Assembly (NCBI RefSeq): GCF_015687155.1 | Contig: NZ_JADPQF010000001.1 | Coordinates: 868,001-932,000 of the forward strand | Reading direction: 5' to 3' | Length of the DNA stretch: 64,000 nt | Source of the DNA: Aliikangiella sp. G2MR2-5 | Lineage (GTDB): Bacteria > Pseudomonadota > Gammaproteobacteria > Enterobacterales > Kangiellaceae | Shown: piece by piece, positions 20,920 through 30,819 of the stretch | Layout: each line of letters opens with the position of its first letter | Position numbering within the stretch: position 1 is the first letter of the stretch | Notes under the pieces: generated by a model | The model's input: only the letters and a program-made list of their open reading frames with translations | Told to the model about the DNA's origin: nothing | Database searches by the model: none | Position numbers and translations under genes: made by a program

Positions 20920-20943
20920 AAAGCCCTCTAAGAGGGCTTTTTT
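20920..20943 (+). terminator. Rho-independent terminator after manC
   Basis: A perfect 9-bp stem (AAAGCCCTC / GAGGGCTTT) with a 3-base loop is followed by a run of T. It lies between convergent manC and the VanZ-like gene and marks the end of the polysaccharide block. Confidence 0.88.
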
Positions 20944-21319
20944 ATTGATCTCGTATTTTGTATGTAGATAAGTATTTTACTATTAAAACTCCGAGCAGAA
21001 CTCCCAGAACATCCGCAAGAATATCGGCAAGACTGAAGGACCTATTAGGGATAAAGTGCTGCACAATCTCGATCATAACTCCGAACAAGCAGGAAAGCGT
21101 AATTAAATAAAATATTTTTAAGCTACTAAAAGCCAGCCTGAAACTCCCACTGAATGAAGCAAAAGCAACAAGGTGATAGATTTTGTCAATATTATTTAGA
21201 CTGACCGGGCTAACAACTTTTGGGCTTAAAGTTAAAGATAGAAGCGCTATAGAAATGCCGCAAAACAGGGGACGCCAGAAGAACTCATAATTTCGTGGTT
21301 CTACAATAAATTTCAGCAT
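20942..21319 (-). CDS. VanZ-like small membrane protein
   Basis: This 125-residue hydrophobic protein has about four predicted membrane segments. It shows the VanZ-family pattern NIDKIYHLVAFASFSGSFRLAF in the first half, then GVMIEIVQHFIPNRSFSLADILADVLGVLLG, with the conserved Glu and the R-x-(6)-D spacing. VanZ-like proteins are linked to low-level teicoplanin resistance in some Gram-positive bacteria, but the role of the short Gram-negative versions is unknown. It often lies next to polysaccharide clusters. Its stop codon overlaps the T-run of the manC terminator. Confidence 0.75.
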   Translation of the reverse strand: MLKFIVEPRNYEFFWRPLFCGISIALLSLTLSPKVVSPVSLNNIDKIYHLVAFASFSGSFRLAFSSLKIFYLITLSCLFGVMIEIVQHFIPNRSFSLADILADVLGVLLGVLIVKYLSTYKIRDQ

Positions 21320-21560
21320 GCTTTATGTGAATCCGATATTTTTGAAATGCGAATTTGGGGCCATAATAAACCTATTTATTGGTTATGAACACATTCCAGA
21401 TGGAACTTTTCTTCCTGATATTGAGACTGCTAATGTACGCCCTTTATAGAATTTCAATAGCTAAAGGTTTCAATTTAGTATTAAAGTTACTAGAATACGC
21501 GCTTTCAAGGACAAATCTTAATTTGAATCGAAGCCTGACACTTATACAAGCCATCAAAGT

Positions 21561-22460
21561 ATGAAAATTACACATTTAAAACAACTAGAAGCTGAAAGTA
21601 TTCAGATATTCAGGGAAGTTGCAGCAGAGTTTGAAAATCCGGTTATGCTGTATTCTGTCGGAAAGGACTCGTCAGTACTTCTACATCTGGCACGCAAGGC
21701 ATTTTTCCCAGGTAAAATTCCGTTTCCCCTGCTGCATGTTGACACGGGATGGAAATTTAAGGAAATGATTGCTTTTCGCGATAATATTGCAACTGATTTG
21801 GGAGTGGATCTGCTTGTCCACCAAAATCCTGAAGGTCTGGAAATGAATATCAGTCCATTCGTCCACGGAAGTGCCAAACATACTGACATAATGAAAACTC
21901 AAGCTTTAAAACAGGCCCTAGACAAGTATGGATTTGATGCTGCTTTTGGTGGGGCAAGAAGAGATGAGGAAAAATCCAGAGCTAAGGAAAGAGTCTATTC
22001 ATTTAGAGATAAGAAACACCGCTGGGATCCTAAGTCTCAACGTCCTGAGCTATGGAATATTTATAATGGCAAAGTTGACAAGGGTGAGAGCATTAGAGTA
22101 TTCCCTTTGTCGAATTGGACTGAACTAGATATCTGGCAATATATTTATCTGGAAAATATTCAAATTCCCGACCTTTATTTTTCCAAGCCGCGTCCGGTTG
22201 TTGAAAGAGATGGAACATTGATTATGGTTGATGACGACAGAATGCCGTTGAAAGAAGGGGAAGAGCCTGAAATGAAGAATGTTCGCTTTAGAACGCTTGG
22301 CTGCTACCCGTTAACCGGAGCTGTTGAATCGACCGCAGCAACTTTGCCTGAAATTATTCAGGAAATGTTGTTAACCAAAACATCAGAACGACAAGGCAGG
22401 GTCATAGACAGTGATTCAGTTGGTTCTATGGAAAAGAAGAAAATGGAGGGATACTTCTAA
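21561..22460 (+). CDS. cysD: Sulfate adenylyltransferase subunit 2
   Basis: CysD is the catalytic ATP-sulfurylase subunit that forms adenosine 5'-phosphosulfate from sulfate and ATP. The 299-residue protein has the PP-loop [59 protein letters not shown] and [16 protein letters not shown], all typical. It ends one base into cysN, so the pair is coupled. About 240 bp of apparently non-coding DNA precede it and should hold the promoter. The neighbouring genes do not include assimilatory PAPS or sulfite reductase. Confidence 0.96.
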   Translation: MKITHLKQLEAESIQIFREVAAEFENPVMLYSVGKDSSVLLHLARKAFFPGKIPFPLLHVDTGWKFKEMIAFRDNIATDLGVDLLVHQNPEGLEMNISPFVHGSAKHTDIMKTQALKQALDKYGFDAAFGGARRDEEKSRAKERVYSFRDKKHRWDPKSQRPELWNIYNGKVDKGESIRVFPLSNWTELDIWQYIYLENIQIPDLYFSKPRPVVERDGTLIMVDDDRMPLKEGEEPEMKNVRFRTLGCYPLTGAVESTAATLPEIIQEMLLTKTSERQGRVIDSDSVGSMEKKKMEGYF

Positions 22461-23869
22461 TGAGTCATGCATCACCTCTAATTGAAAAAGATATTTTAGG
22501 ATACCTTAAACAGCATGAAGAAAAAGAGTTACTCAGGTTCATCACATGTGGAAGTGTTGACGACGGCAAGAGTACCTTAATTGGCAGATTACTTCATGAC
22601 AGTAAAATGATTTTTGAAGACCAACTTGCCGCTATCAGCGAAGATAGTAAAAAAGTTGGTACACAGGGAGAAGAAATTGACCTGGCATTGCTGGTTGATG
22701 GTTTGCAGTCTGAGCGAGAGCAAGGGATTACCATTGACGTAGCTTACCGCTATTTCTCAACGGACAAGCGCAAATTCATTATTGCCGATACTCCGGGGCA
22801 TGAGCAGTATACCCGTAACATGGCAACCGGAGCGTCAACCTGTGATTTGGCTATTATTCTGGTTGATGCACGCAAGGGTGTACAAACGCAAACACGCCGA
22901 CATAGTTTTATCTGTTCATTGTTAGGAATTAAACAAGTTATCGTTGCGATCAACAAAATGGATTTGGTTGACTATTCTCAAACTCGTTATAAGGAAATCC
23001 AGGACGAATATCTATCCATGGCTGGATCTCTGGATATTCCTGACATACGTTTTGTTCCGATTTCCGCATTAAAGGGTGACAACGTTGTAAACCCTAGCGA
23101 GAAGCTTGCCTGGTTCCGGGGCTCTACCTTGATGCAATATCTTGAAACTACAGATATCGAGTCTGTCCATGTGAGCGAAGATTTCAGGTTTCCAGTTCAG
23201 TTAGTTTCTCGCCCAAACTCTGATTTTAGAGGATTCCAGGGAACGGTTGCAGCTGGCTCTGTGAAGGTGGGAGATACAGTAAGAGTATTGCCATCCGGAA
23301 CTATTTCCAGCGTCAAATCGATAGTAACTTTTGATGGAGAATTAGAAGAAGCTCATTTTCCGATGGCCGTGACCTTGACATTGAATGATGAAGTTGACGT
23401 TAGTCGAGGATGCATGATCGTTAAAAAGGATGCATTACCGCATGTATCACCGCGATTGAAAGCCAAGATCATCTGGATGCACGAAGACGCGATGAAAGCG
23501 AATCGCGAATATATTTTTAAGTTTGCGGGTAAGATGACTTCCGGGGACTTTGAAAAAATTCGTCATAAGATAGATGTTAATACTCTGGAAGAAACCGATG
23601 CAAATTTCCTTGAGCTTAACGAAATTGGCGTTGTTGATATCAGCTTGAGTGAGCCGGTAGTTTTTGATGCTTATATTAAGAACAAGCAAACTGGCGGATT
23701 TATCATTATTGACAGATTGAGCAATCTTACCGTTGGTGCTGGAATGATAGACTCTGCACTTGTTGCAACTAAAGAAGTTCAGCACGAAAAAGTTGCGTTA
23801 AGTCCTTTTGAAAAAGACTTGATAGAACTTGTTAGAAAACACTTTCCTCAGTTGACGGAAAAACTTTAA
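22460..23869 (+). CDS. cysN: Sulfate adenylyltransferase subunit 1 (GTPase)
   Basis: CysN couples GTP hydrolysis to APS formation by CysD. The GTPase motifs are clear: [36 protein letters not shown] and [10 protein letters not shown]. Elongation-factor-like domains follow. At 469 residues it lacks a fused APS kinase, which is encoded separately by cysC 76 bp downstream. The start codon overlaps the end of cysD. A strong terminator follows the stop codon. Confidence 0.96.
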   Translation: MSHASPLIEKDILGYLKQHEEKELLRFITCGSVDDGKSTLIGRLLHDSKMIFEDQLAAISEDSKKVGTQGEEIDLALLVDGLQSEREQGITIDVAYRYFSTDKRKFIIADTPGHEQYTRNMATGASTCDLAIILVDARKGVQTQTRRHSFICSLLGIKQVIVAINKMDLVDYSQTRYKEIQDEYLSMAGSLDIPDIRFVPISALKGDNVVNPSEKLAWFRGSTLMQYLETTDIESVHVSEDFRFPVQLVSRPNSDFRGFQGTVAAGSVKVGDTVRVLPSGTISSVKSIVTFDGELEEAHFPMAVTLTLNDEVDVSRGCMIVKKDALPHVSPRLKAKIIWMHEDAMKANREYIFKFAGKMTSGDFEKIRHKIDVNTLEETDANFLELNEIGVVDISLSEPVVFDAYIKNKQTGGFIIIDRLSNLTVGAGMIDSALVATKEVQHEKVALSPFEKDLIELVRKHFPQLTEKL

Positions 23870-23885
23870 TTATTTAAGAAACTAA

Positions 23886-23913
23886 AAAAGCTCCTTTTTT
23901 AAGGAGCTTTTTT
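23886..23913 (+). terminator. Rho-independent terminator between cysN and cysC
   Basis: An 11-bp stem (AAAAGCTCCTT / AAGGAGCTTTT) around a TTTT loop runs into a T-tract 16 bp after the cysN stop. It would separate cysDN from cysC and its followers, or act as a partial attenuator. Confidence 0.85.
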
Positions 23914-23945
23914 AATGATATATCAAACAAAATAGAACTTAAGCA

Positions 23946-24542
23946 ATGAATAGCAACATAGTTTGGCATAATGCATCTGTGACTACAGGCGAGCGTAATG
24001 AGCAAAAAGGACATGCTCCTTGTTTGCTATGGTACACCGGACTTTCTGGTTCTGGAAAGTCGACCATTGCCAATGCAGTAGATAGAATTTTATTTGAACG
24101 AGGTTGTCATACTTATTTGTTGGACGGCGACAATGTTCGTCATGGTCTTAACTCTGACCTGGGGTTTGATGACAACTCGCGTAAAGAAAATATTAGACGG
24201 ATTACAGAAGTTGCAAACCTTTTTGCCGATGCCGGCTTGATTGTAGGCACCGCGTTTATTTCTCCTTTTATTGCTGATAGAGAGCAGGCCCGAAATTTAG
24301 CCAAAGAGACTTTTATCGAAGTTTTTGTTGATACTCCACTCGAAATTTGTGAACAGAGAGATCCAAAAGGGCTTTACACTAAAGCAAGAAAAGGAGAAAT
24401 TCCAAACTTTACCGGTATTTCTTCTCCGTATGAAGCCCCGCCAAGTCCACAAATTCATATTGAAACAGATAAGTTATCGATAGAAGAAGCAGCGAATCAA
24501 ATAGTCGAATATCTGGTTAAACACAAAGTGATTCCCGCCTAA
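23946..24542 (+). CDS. cysC: Adenylyl-sulfate kinase
   Basis: CysC phosphorylates APS to PAPS, the sulfate donor for sulfotransferases and PAPS reductase. The 198-residue protein has the Walker A GLSGSGKSTIANAV, LLDGDNVRHGLNSDLGF and RKENIRRITEVANLFADAG. FISPFIADREQARNL and DPKGLYTKARKGEIPNFTG complete the family pattern. The start at 23946 gives the standard IVWHNASVT beginning. It is 14 bp ahead of the DHH phosphoesterase gene. A terminator separates it from cysDN. Confidence 0.95.
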   Translation: MNSNIVWHNASVTTGERNEQKGHAPCLLWYTGLSGSGKSTIANAVDRILFERGCHTYLLDGDNVRHGLNSDLGFDDNSRKENIRRITEVANLFADAGLIVGTAFISPFIADREQARNLAKETFIEVFVDTPLEICEQRDPKGLYTKARKGEIPNFTGISSPYEAPPSPQIHIETDKLSIEEAANQIVEYLVKHKVIPA

Positions 24543-24556
24543 GAGAGATTGTTTAA

Positions 24557-25531
24557 ATGAAAGTATATGATGTATTTAATGGAGATGCGGACGGTATCTT
24601 TTCTTTGATTCAATTAAGAAAGTCTAATCCTGTAAAAGGAGAACACCACTTAGTTACTGGTGTCAAAAGAGACATTAAGCTTTTATCAAAAATTGACACA
24701 AATAATCTCTCTGGCAGTCATATCAATGCGCTCGATATTTCTTTCGATAAAAACGTTAAAGACGTAGAGAGGCTCCTTGAGGCTGGTGCTTCGGTTTTTT
24801 ATTGCGATCATCACAAGGCTGATAGCTTATTTGAGCATCAATCTCTGCAAAGCATTATTGACACTTCGGCGTTTGTTTGTACTGGATTGTTAATTAATAA
24901 GCACATTGAAGGAAAGCATGCTCTATGGGCATTGGCAGCATTATTCGGTGATGGACTTGATAAGTCCGCCTACGAGTTTGCGAAGCAGTGCGAACTGGAC
25001 AGCTCAGATATCGAAGCAATTAAAAATCTCGGAGTCTTGGTCAATTATAACGGGTATGGTAATTCTCTCGAAGATTTACACTATGATCCTGCGGATTTGT
25101 ATCGTATTTTAGTTGAATATGACTCTCCTCTAGACGTGATTGCCGATAGTCATTCTCCTTATCAAAAGCTTACAACAAGCTTTGAAAGCGACTTGTCAAA
25201 CGCGCTTGCTTGTATGCCAATTGCTGAGTCGGAAACCCTGGTTGCAATCAAGTTGCCCAATGAAGCCTGGTCCAAGCGTATTAGCGGAACCTATGGCAAT
25301 CGTTTATCAAAAGAGAACCCTGATAAAGCCGTGATCATTGCCTCAGACAATCCCGATGGAACACTAACCATCAGTTTAAGAGCGCCTAAGTCAAAACCAT
25401 TTGGCGCCAGCGACCTGTGCGGCCAACATCCCAGCGGTGGAGGACGAGCAAGTGCAGCAGGAATCAACGCGCTCGAAGATTTCCAGCTCGATGATTTCAT
25501 TTCAACAGTTGCGGATTTCTACGCCAGCTAA
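24557..25531 (+). CDS. DHH/DHHA1-family phosphoesterase
   Basis: The 324-residue protein has the DHH superfamily motifs in order: VFNGDADGIFSL (motif I), NALDISFDKNV (II), YCDHHKADS (III) and LFGDGLDK (IV). A C-terminal DHHA1-like GGGRASAAGIN follows, where the usual GGGH reads GGGR. These residues bind two metal ions. Relatives such as NrnA hydrolyse short RNA oligonucleotides and 3'-phosphoadenosine 5'-phosphate (pAp). Being 14 bp downstream of cysC, it is a candidate for removing the pAp that sulfotransferases release, the job of CysQ elsewhere. That role is inference. A nuclease or other phosphoesterase remains possible. Confidence 0.82.
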   Translation: MKVYDVFNGDADGIFSLIQLRKSNPVKGEHHLVTGVKRDIKLLSKIDTNNLSGSHINALDISFDKNVKDVERLLEAGASVFYCDHHKADSLFEHQSLQSIIDTSAFVCTGLLINKHIEGKHALWALAALFGDGLDKSAYEFAKQCELDSSDIEAIKNLGVLVNYNGYGNSLEDLHYDPADLYRILVEYDSPLDVIADSHSPYQKLTTSFESDLSNALACMPIAESETLVAIKLPNEAWSKRISGTYGNRLSKENPDKAVIIASDNPDGTLTISLRAPKSKPFGASDLCGQHPSGGGRASAAGINALEDFQLDDFISTVADFYAS

Positions 25532-25671
25532 ATTGATGCAAAAACTTTTTTAAAGTCCAGATTGATTTTGAATCACCCGGACCTTTGAGCTTTACAAACT
25601 TTGCTCTTTAGACCTTGAGAACAATTGAGGCAAATAGCATTAATTGTTGAAACAGAACCGAGCATAAGATA

Positions 25672-27438
25672 TTGGCAACCTATATTACGATTTCAATTGT
25701 GGCTGGGTGTTTTATAACCCTTTTCACCACTAAAAAAGAACCCGAGTTGATATTTGGCGGGGGATTGCTGCTGTTACTGATATTCAATCAGGTGTCTATC
25801 GAGTCAGCCCTGAGTGGTTTTGCCAGTCCAGGCTTTTTTACGGTTGCCTGCCTTTATGTAGTTGCCGCTGGAATCAAAGAAACAGGATTGCTTCAACCTG
25901 TTCTCAATCAAATGTTGGGCAATGTTCGAAGCTATCGGCGGGCTCATTTAAATATTACTATTCCTGTTAGTGCATTAAGCTCAGTCATGAATAACACGCC
26001 AATTGTTGCCGCGCTATTACCAGGAATATCTTCTTGGTGTCGTTCTAACCAATGGAGTAAACGAGGCTTTTTATTGCCGCTTAGCTACGCGGCAATAATG
26101 GGAGGAACCTGTACTGTCATTGGTTCGAGTACCAACTTGCTAATATTTGGTTTTCTTCAACAGTCGTCGAATTCAGAAAAATTGGGTTTTTTTGATTTAG
26201 GACTAGTCGGTTTGCCTATTACTATTTTCGGCATACTTTTTCTCGTCCTATTTACTAAAAGGATTCTAGGCGAAGATGACTCTAGTCGAAAACAGGCAGA
26301 GAAAACCAGAGAGTATACTGTCGAAATGATTGTGGCGAAAAATGGGCCACTTGAAGGTAAAACTATCGAACAGGCGAACCTGAGAAAATTAAAAGGACTT
26401 TACCTGATCGAGATAATTCGTGGTGATCTGATATTGGCAGCGGTCTCCCCATCGACCAAGCTCAGCGGGGGCGATCGCTTGGTGTTTACCGGCAAAGTTA
26501 CCAGTATTTCGGATTTGATTAATGTTGAAGGGCTTAAGGTTGCGGAAGACCAGGTATTCAAACTGGCCAATGACACTGGAAAAGCAACAATGGTGGAAGT
26601 TGTCGTCGGTGCTTCAAATCCGTTAGCTGGAAAAACTGTCAAGCAAGTCGGATTTCGAAAACAATATAATGCGGTCATTATTGCTGTGCTAAGAGAAGGA
26701 GAGCGAATTGACAAAAAGATAGGGGATATCAGGCTGGAGCGCGGTGATACCTTGTTAATGTTAGCCAGAAGGAGCTTCATTGAACAATATCGGTATTCGA
26801 AGGACTTTTTATTGGTTCATGCTAGCCACGAACTCTCCATTCGTCCAAGTTCAAAACGGGCTTATGCATTTTTCTTCACGGTCGGGTTTATAATCGCCGC
26901 AGCATCTGGATTAATACCCGTCGTAGTGGCTGCAATGGCTGCTGCTTTACTGATGGTGTTGTTCGGATGTATTTCACTAGAACTTGCAAAGAAAAGCATC
27001 GATTTGCAAGTTTTGCTGACAATCGGCAGTGCTTATGGTATCGGTGCCGCTATGACAGAAGGGGGGAGCGCGCAATTAATTGCACAAGCCCTTGTTAACA
27101 CTGTTGGCAGTAGTCCATTTGGCCTGCTGGTCGCAACCTACTTTTTAACAGTAATTTTGACTGAGCTAATTACCAATAATGCGGCTGCAGTCTTGTCATA
27201 TTCGTTGATTTCCAGCGTAGTCATCGCGCTTGGCTACAATATTGTGCCTTATGCGGTGGCTATCATGATTGCTGCGTCTGCGAGCTTCATTTCTCCTCTG
27301 GGATATCAAACCAACCTGATGGTATATAGTGCCGGACGTTATCAGTTTAAGGACTATATAAAGCTGGGTATACCTCTTAGCATAATATCTGCACTGATTT
27401 CTCTTGGGTTAATTCCTGTAATCTGGGAGTTAAGCTAG
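25672..27438 (+). CDS. SLC13-type anion permease with two RCK_C domains
   Basis: The frame opens after a stop at 25648 and its first usable codon is TTG at 25672, so a TTG start is likely (588 residues). Membrane segments fill residues 1-200 and about 395-588, with the family's SSVMNNTPIVAALLP and TELITNNAAAVLSY repeats. Between them lie two TrkA-C (RCK_C) domains, with NGPLEGKTIEQANL and ASNPLAGKTVKQVGF. This layout is that of bacterial SLC13/DASS-like transporters often linked to sulfate. Next to cysDNC, sulfate uptake is the most likely function. The substrate is inferred from context. Confidence 0.85.
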   Translation: MATYITISIVAGCFITLFTTKKEPELIFGGGLLLLLIFNQVSIESALSGFASPGFFTVACLYVVAAGIKETGLLQPVLNQMLGNVRSYRRAHLNITIPVSALSSVMNNTPIVAALLPGISSWCRSNQWSKRGFLLPLSYAAIMGGTCTVIGSSTNLLIFGFLQQSSNSEKLGFFDLGLVGLPITIFGILFLVLFTKRILGEDDSSRKQAEKTREYTVEMIVAKNGPLEGKTIEQANLRKLKGLYLIEIIRGDLILAAVSPSTKLSGGDRLVFTGKVTSISDLINVEGLKVAEDQVFKLANDTGKATMVEVVVGASNPLAGKTVKQVGFRKQYNAVIIAVLREGERIDKKIGDIRLERGDTLLMLARRSFIEQYRYSKDFLLVHASHELSIRPSSKRAYAFFFTVGFIIAAASGLIPVVVAAMAAALLMVLFGCISLELAKKSIDLQVLLTIGSAYGIGAAMTEGGSAQLIAQALVNTVGSSPFGLLVATYFLTVILTELITNNAAAVLSYSLISSVVIALGYNIVPYAVAIMIAASASFISPLGYQTNLMVYSAGRYQFKDYIKLGIPLSIISALISLGLIPVIWELS

Positions 27439-27577
27439 TCAGTCTTTTTGTTGGACTTTCTCAATAAAGAGAAAAGGCCAGACAAACGCGGTTCAATTTC
27501 TTCTTTGCTTTTCAACGCCTTATTAGCTATCATCCGCGGGTTAAATGCGGCAATTTTAAGCGCTTGTCTCTATCAGG

Positions 27578-27608
27578 AAGCACCGAAAAAGGGTGCTTTC
27601 TTAGTTTT
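27578..27608 (+). terminator. Possible terminator upstream of thrS
   Basis: A 7-bp stem (AAGCACC / GGTGCTT) with a 7-base loop is followed by TCTTAGTTTT. It may end the SLC13 transcript or be part of the thrS leader. The T-tract is interrupted, so the call is weak. Confidence 0.4.
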
Positions 27609-27693
27609 ACACTCAAGCCAAACTCTAAAGCCGTTCGAGATATGTTTATAACTTATTGATTATTAAATAATAAATTAAGGTTTTAATAGAACA

Positions 27694-29628
27694 ATGCCAG
27701 TAATTACACTTCCTGATGGTAGTCAGAGAGAATTCGACAGCGCAGTGACTGTACATGATGTTGCTGCCGATATCGGTCCCGGCCTGGCAAAAGCTGCTTT
27801 GGCCGGCAAAGTAAATGGGAAAGAAGTGGATACCTCTTTCACCATCACCGAAGATGTTGATTTGGCAATTATCACCGAAAGAGATGTAGATGGTCTTGAA
27901 GTATTGCGTCATTCCTGTGCTCACTTGCTGGCACAAGCAGTAAAGGAGCTGTTTCCTGAAGCTCAGGTAACAATCGGTCCGGTTATCGACAATGGATTCT
28001 ACTATGACTTTGCCTACGAGCGTCCTTTCACGCCGGAAGATTTGAGCAAGATTGAGAAAAAGATGGGCGAGCTGGCCAAGGCTGATTACTCTGTCGAGCG
28101 TTCGGTTATGATGCGTGATGAAGCGGTTCGGTTTTTTAAAGATATGGGCGAAGCCTACAAAGCAGAAATTATTGCAAGCATACCGGGTAATGAAGAAATC
28201 TCACTGTATAAGCAGGGGGATTTTATTGATCTTTGCCGTGGTCCGCATGTACCAAGTACTGGCCGTTTGAAAGCATTCAAGTTAATGAAAGTAGCTGGAG
28301 CTTATTGGCGAGGTGACTCAAATAATGAAATGCTACAACGTATCTACGGTACCTGCTGGGCAAACAAAAAAGACTTAAAAGCTTATCTACATCGTTTGGA
28401 AGAAGCCGAAAAGCGTGACCATAGAAAAGTGGGTAAACAGCTTGAGTTATTCCATTTTCAGGAAGAGTCTCCTGGTATGGTTTTCTGGCACAATGATGGC
28501 TGGACCATTTTCAAAGAGCTTGAAGCTTATATTCGGGATGTCCTTAAAAAACATGATTACCAGGAAGTAAAAGCGCCACAGGTACTTGATCGTAGTCTTT
28601 GGGAAAAATCGGGGCACTGGGATAAGTTCAAAGATGATATGTTCACGACTGAATCAGAAAGTCGTACTTTTGCGGTTAAGCCGATGAACTGTCCTGGACA
28701 CATTTTGATTTACAATCAAGGGCTTAAGTCTTATCGCGACTTGCCTTTACGTATCGCAGAGTTTGGTTCCTGTCACCGCAATGAGCCTTCTGGCGCATTG
28801 CACGGATTGATGCGTGTTCGCGGTTTTACTCAGGATGATGCTCATGTCTTCTGCACCGAGGAACAGATTCAGGACGAAGTTAGCGTACTAATCGATATGA
28901 TTTATGCTGTTTACGCAGACTTCGGCTTTGAAAATATCGAAATTAAACTGTCAACTCGTCCTGAAAAGCGGGTTGGAGACGATGCAATATGGGATCAATC
29001 TGAGAAGGCTCTGGCGGACGCGCTTGAGTCGAAAGGTATTGAATATGAGCTGCAGCCAGGCGAAGGTGCTTTCTATGGACCAAAAATTGAGTTTGCATTG
29101 AGAGATTGTCTCGACAGGGTATGGCAATGTGGTACAGTTCAGCTGGACTTCTCGATGCCTGGGCGCCTTGGAGCTGAATATGTTGCGGAAGATGGCAGCA
29201 AGAAAGTACCAGTAATGATCCATCGTGCGGTATTGGGTTCACTGGAGCGATTTATTGGTATTTTAATCGAAGAGTATGCCGGCAAGTTCCCGCCATGGTT
29301 GTCGCCAACGCAGGCGGTTTTGATGAATATTACCGATAAACAGTCGGAATATATCGAAAAATGTGCGAAATATTTGAATTCTCAAGGGTTTAGAGCAAAA
29401 TCGGACTTGAGAAACGAGAAGATCGGCTTTAAAATTCGCCAACATACGTTACAGCGCATACCTTACTTGTTGGTAGCGGGTGACAAAGAGGTCGAAAATA
29501 GTACGATTTCGGTTAGAACTCGTTCCGGTAAAGATTTGGGCACTATGTCCATTGAAGCCTTTGCTGAGCACATAAGTGCTAATATTGCATTGAAAGGCAA
29601 GTACGAAGAAGAATCGGTCGAGAAGTAA
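27694..29628 (+). CDS. thrS: Threonyl-tRNA synthetase
   Basis: The 644-residue enzyme charges tRNA-Thr. It has an N-terminal TGS domain ([14 protein letters not shown]) and the editing domain with [16 protein letters not shown] and RGPHVPSTG. The class II core shows [14 protein letters not shown] and [19 protein letters not shown], and the anticodon domain lies at the C-terminus. Length matches E. coli ThrS. It heads the conserved thrS-infC-rpmI-rplT cluster. In E. coli the leader is a translational operator bound by ThrS; I could not recognise such a structure here by eye. Confidence 0.97.
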   Translation: MPVITLPDGSQREFDSAVTVHDVAADIGPGLAKAALAGKVNGKEVDTSFTITEDVDLAIITERDVDGLEVLRHSCAHLLAQAVKELFPEAQVTIGPVIDNGFYYDFAYERPFTPEDLSKIEKKMGELAKADYSVERSVMMRDEAVRFFKDMGEAYKAEIIASIPGNEEISLYKQGDFIDLCRGPHVPSTGRLKAFKLMKVAGAYWRGDSNNEMLQRIYGTCWANKKDLKAYLHRLEEAEKRDHRKVGKQLELFHFQEESPGMVFWHNDGWTIFKELEAYIRDVLKKHDYQEVKAPQVLDRSLWEKSGHWDKFKDDMFTTESESRTFAVKPMNCPGHILIYNQGLKSYRDLPLRIAEFGSCHRNEPSGALHGLMRVRGFTQDDAHVFCTEEQIQDEVSVLIDMIYAVYADFGFENIEIKLSTRPEKRVGDDAIWDQSEKALADALESKGIEYELQPGEGAFYGPKIEFALRDCLDRVWQCGTVQLDFSMPGRLGAEYVAEDGSKKVPVMIHRAVLGSLERFIGILIEEYAGKFPPWLSPTQAVLMNITDKQSEYIEKCAKYLNSQGFRAKSDLRNEKIGFKIRQHTLQRIPYLLVAGDKEVENSTISVRTRSGKDLGTMSIEAFAEHISANIALKGKYEEESVEK

Positions 29629-29808
29629 ATTTTTCTTCAAGGCTTGTGAAAATAAACTATATTTTCAATGTGTTAGCTTGGCTTTCGAATTGATAAGCGG
29701 GTGAACATACAAAAGTAAAGGAGTGCAGGAGAAGTCGGTAAAGGTTAAAGAGTTAGGGTACCGTCAGCTTCTCGCTGTTAATTGATAACCATTTAGAGGA
29801 TATTTAAC

Positions 29809-30354
29809 ATTAAAAGAGCAAGACCAAAGGCAGGCCAAAAAGAGCAACGTGCCAATATAAATGAAGAAATAACTGCACGCGAAGTACGATTGATTGGTTC
29901 AGATGGAGAAGCAATTGGTGTCGTATCCATTCAGGAAGCGCTTGATGTAGCCGAAAGAGAAGAACTTGATTTAGTTGAAATTTCTCCGGGAGCTGAGCCG
30001 CCGGTATGCAAAGTGATGGATTACGGCAAGTTTATTTTCGAGCAGAAAAAAGCAAAAGCTGCTGCGAAGAAAAAACAAACCGTTGTTCATGTAAAAGAGA
30101 TTAAATTCCGCCCCGGTACTGACATTGGTGATTACAATGTTAAGTTGAAGAAATTGACTGAATTTCTTGAAGATGGCGATAAAACGAAAATTACTGTTCG
30201 CTTCCGTGGCCGTGAAATGGCTCATAAAGAACTCGGAATGGAGTTGATGGAGCGGGTGGAAAAGGACTTGGCTGAAATCTCTGAAGTTGAAGCCAGGCCA
30301 AAACTTGAAGGTCGCCAGATGATTATGGTGTTGGCGCCTAAAAAGAAAAAGTAG
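29809..30354 (+). CDS. infC: Translation initiation factor IF-3, AUU start
   Basis: IF-3 binds the 30S subunit and checks start-codon selection. The conserved frame continues upstream of its first standard start codon at 29890 to an ATT at 29809, giving (M)[20 protein letters not shown] and a 181-residue protein close to the E. coli length of 180. An AGAGGA ribosome site at 29795-29800 is 8 bp ahead of this ATT. There is no ATG, GTG or TTG between. The AUU start of infC is known from E. coli, where IF-3 represses its own synthesis by rejecting it. Core motifs such as [20 protein letters not shown] and [13 protein letters not shown] are present, and the C-terminus ends [11 protein letters not shown]. 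Confidence 0.95.
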   Translation: MKRARPKAGQKEQRANINEEITAREVRLIGSDGEAIGVVSIQEALDVAEREELDLVEISPGAEPPVCKVMDYGKFIFEQKKAKAAAKKKQTVVHVKEIKFRPGTDIGDYNVKLKKLTEFLEDGDKTKITVRFRGREMAHKELGMELMERVEKDLAEISEVEARPKLEGRQMIMVLAPKKKK

Positions 30355-30392
30355 TTTTCAGCGAATTATTGAGGTTCGCAAATAGAATAAAT

Positions 30393-30432
30393 AGCCAATA
30401 ATATTGCTTTTTTCGATATTGTTGGCTGTTTT
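30393..30432 (+). promoter_or_regulatory. Hairpin in the infC-rpmI intergenic leader
   Basis: AGCCAATAATA and TATTGTTGGCT can pair over 11 bp (one T-G wobble) around a 13-base loop, followed by GTTTT. It lies in the 248-bp leader before rpmI-rplT, where L20 autoregulation acts in E. coli. It could be an attenuator or part of such an operator; this is a structural observation only. Confidence 0.4.
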
Positions 30433-30602
30433 ATCTGCGCGAGGTTTTTGGCAACCCCGTGTGGATTTTGGTGAGAAGGTTAAATGAATTTTTAATTTTC
30501 TTGAAAGTTAAACACTGTTAGGTACCCCAAAACAGTAAAAGAAGTTGGCCTTTTAGTTAACTGATTTTACGACCTGCAGATGCTAATTTGGAGTAAAAAG
30601 CA

Positions 30603-30800
30603 ATGCCAAAAATTAAATCAGACAGTGGCGCTGCAAAGCGTTTCAAGAGAACTGGTAAAGGTGGTTTCAAGCACGCTCAATCGCATCGTCGCCACATTCT
30701 TACTAAGAAGAGCACTAAGCGTAAACGCCATTTGCGTGGTATGGAAATGGTTAAAGCTTCAGATGTTGAACAGTTGAATCGTCAACTGCCTTACGCGTAA
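30603..30800 (+). CDS. rpmI: Ribosomal protein L35
   Basis: This 65-residue basic protein of the large subunit reads [20 protein letters not shown], then [23 protein letters not shown], as expected for bL35. Length is the usual 64-65 residues. It starts 248 bp after infC and ends 19 bp before rplT, with which it forms a pair. GGAG lies upstream of the ATG. In E. coli the pair is repressed by L20 binding in this leader. Confidence 0.97.
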   Translation: MPKIKSDSGAAKRFKRTGKGGFKHAQSHRRHILTKKSTKRKRHLRGMEMVKASDVEQLNRQLPYA

Positions 30801-30819
30801 GAATTGGGAGGTTTAAAAG

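Noticed and set aside
21379-21564. Short forward open frame of 61 codons ahead of cysD
   Set aside because: No family resemblance, weak start, and it runs into the cysD start; more likely leader DNA.
25532-25671. Imperfect inverted repeat (AAAGTCC ... GGACCTTT) after the DHH gene as a terminator
   Set aside because: Pairing is interrupted and no T-tract follows.
27448-27651. Forward open frame of 67 codons between the SLC13 gene and thrS
   Set aside because: It reads through the likely terminator hairpin, and its composition is unlike a real protein.
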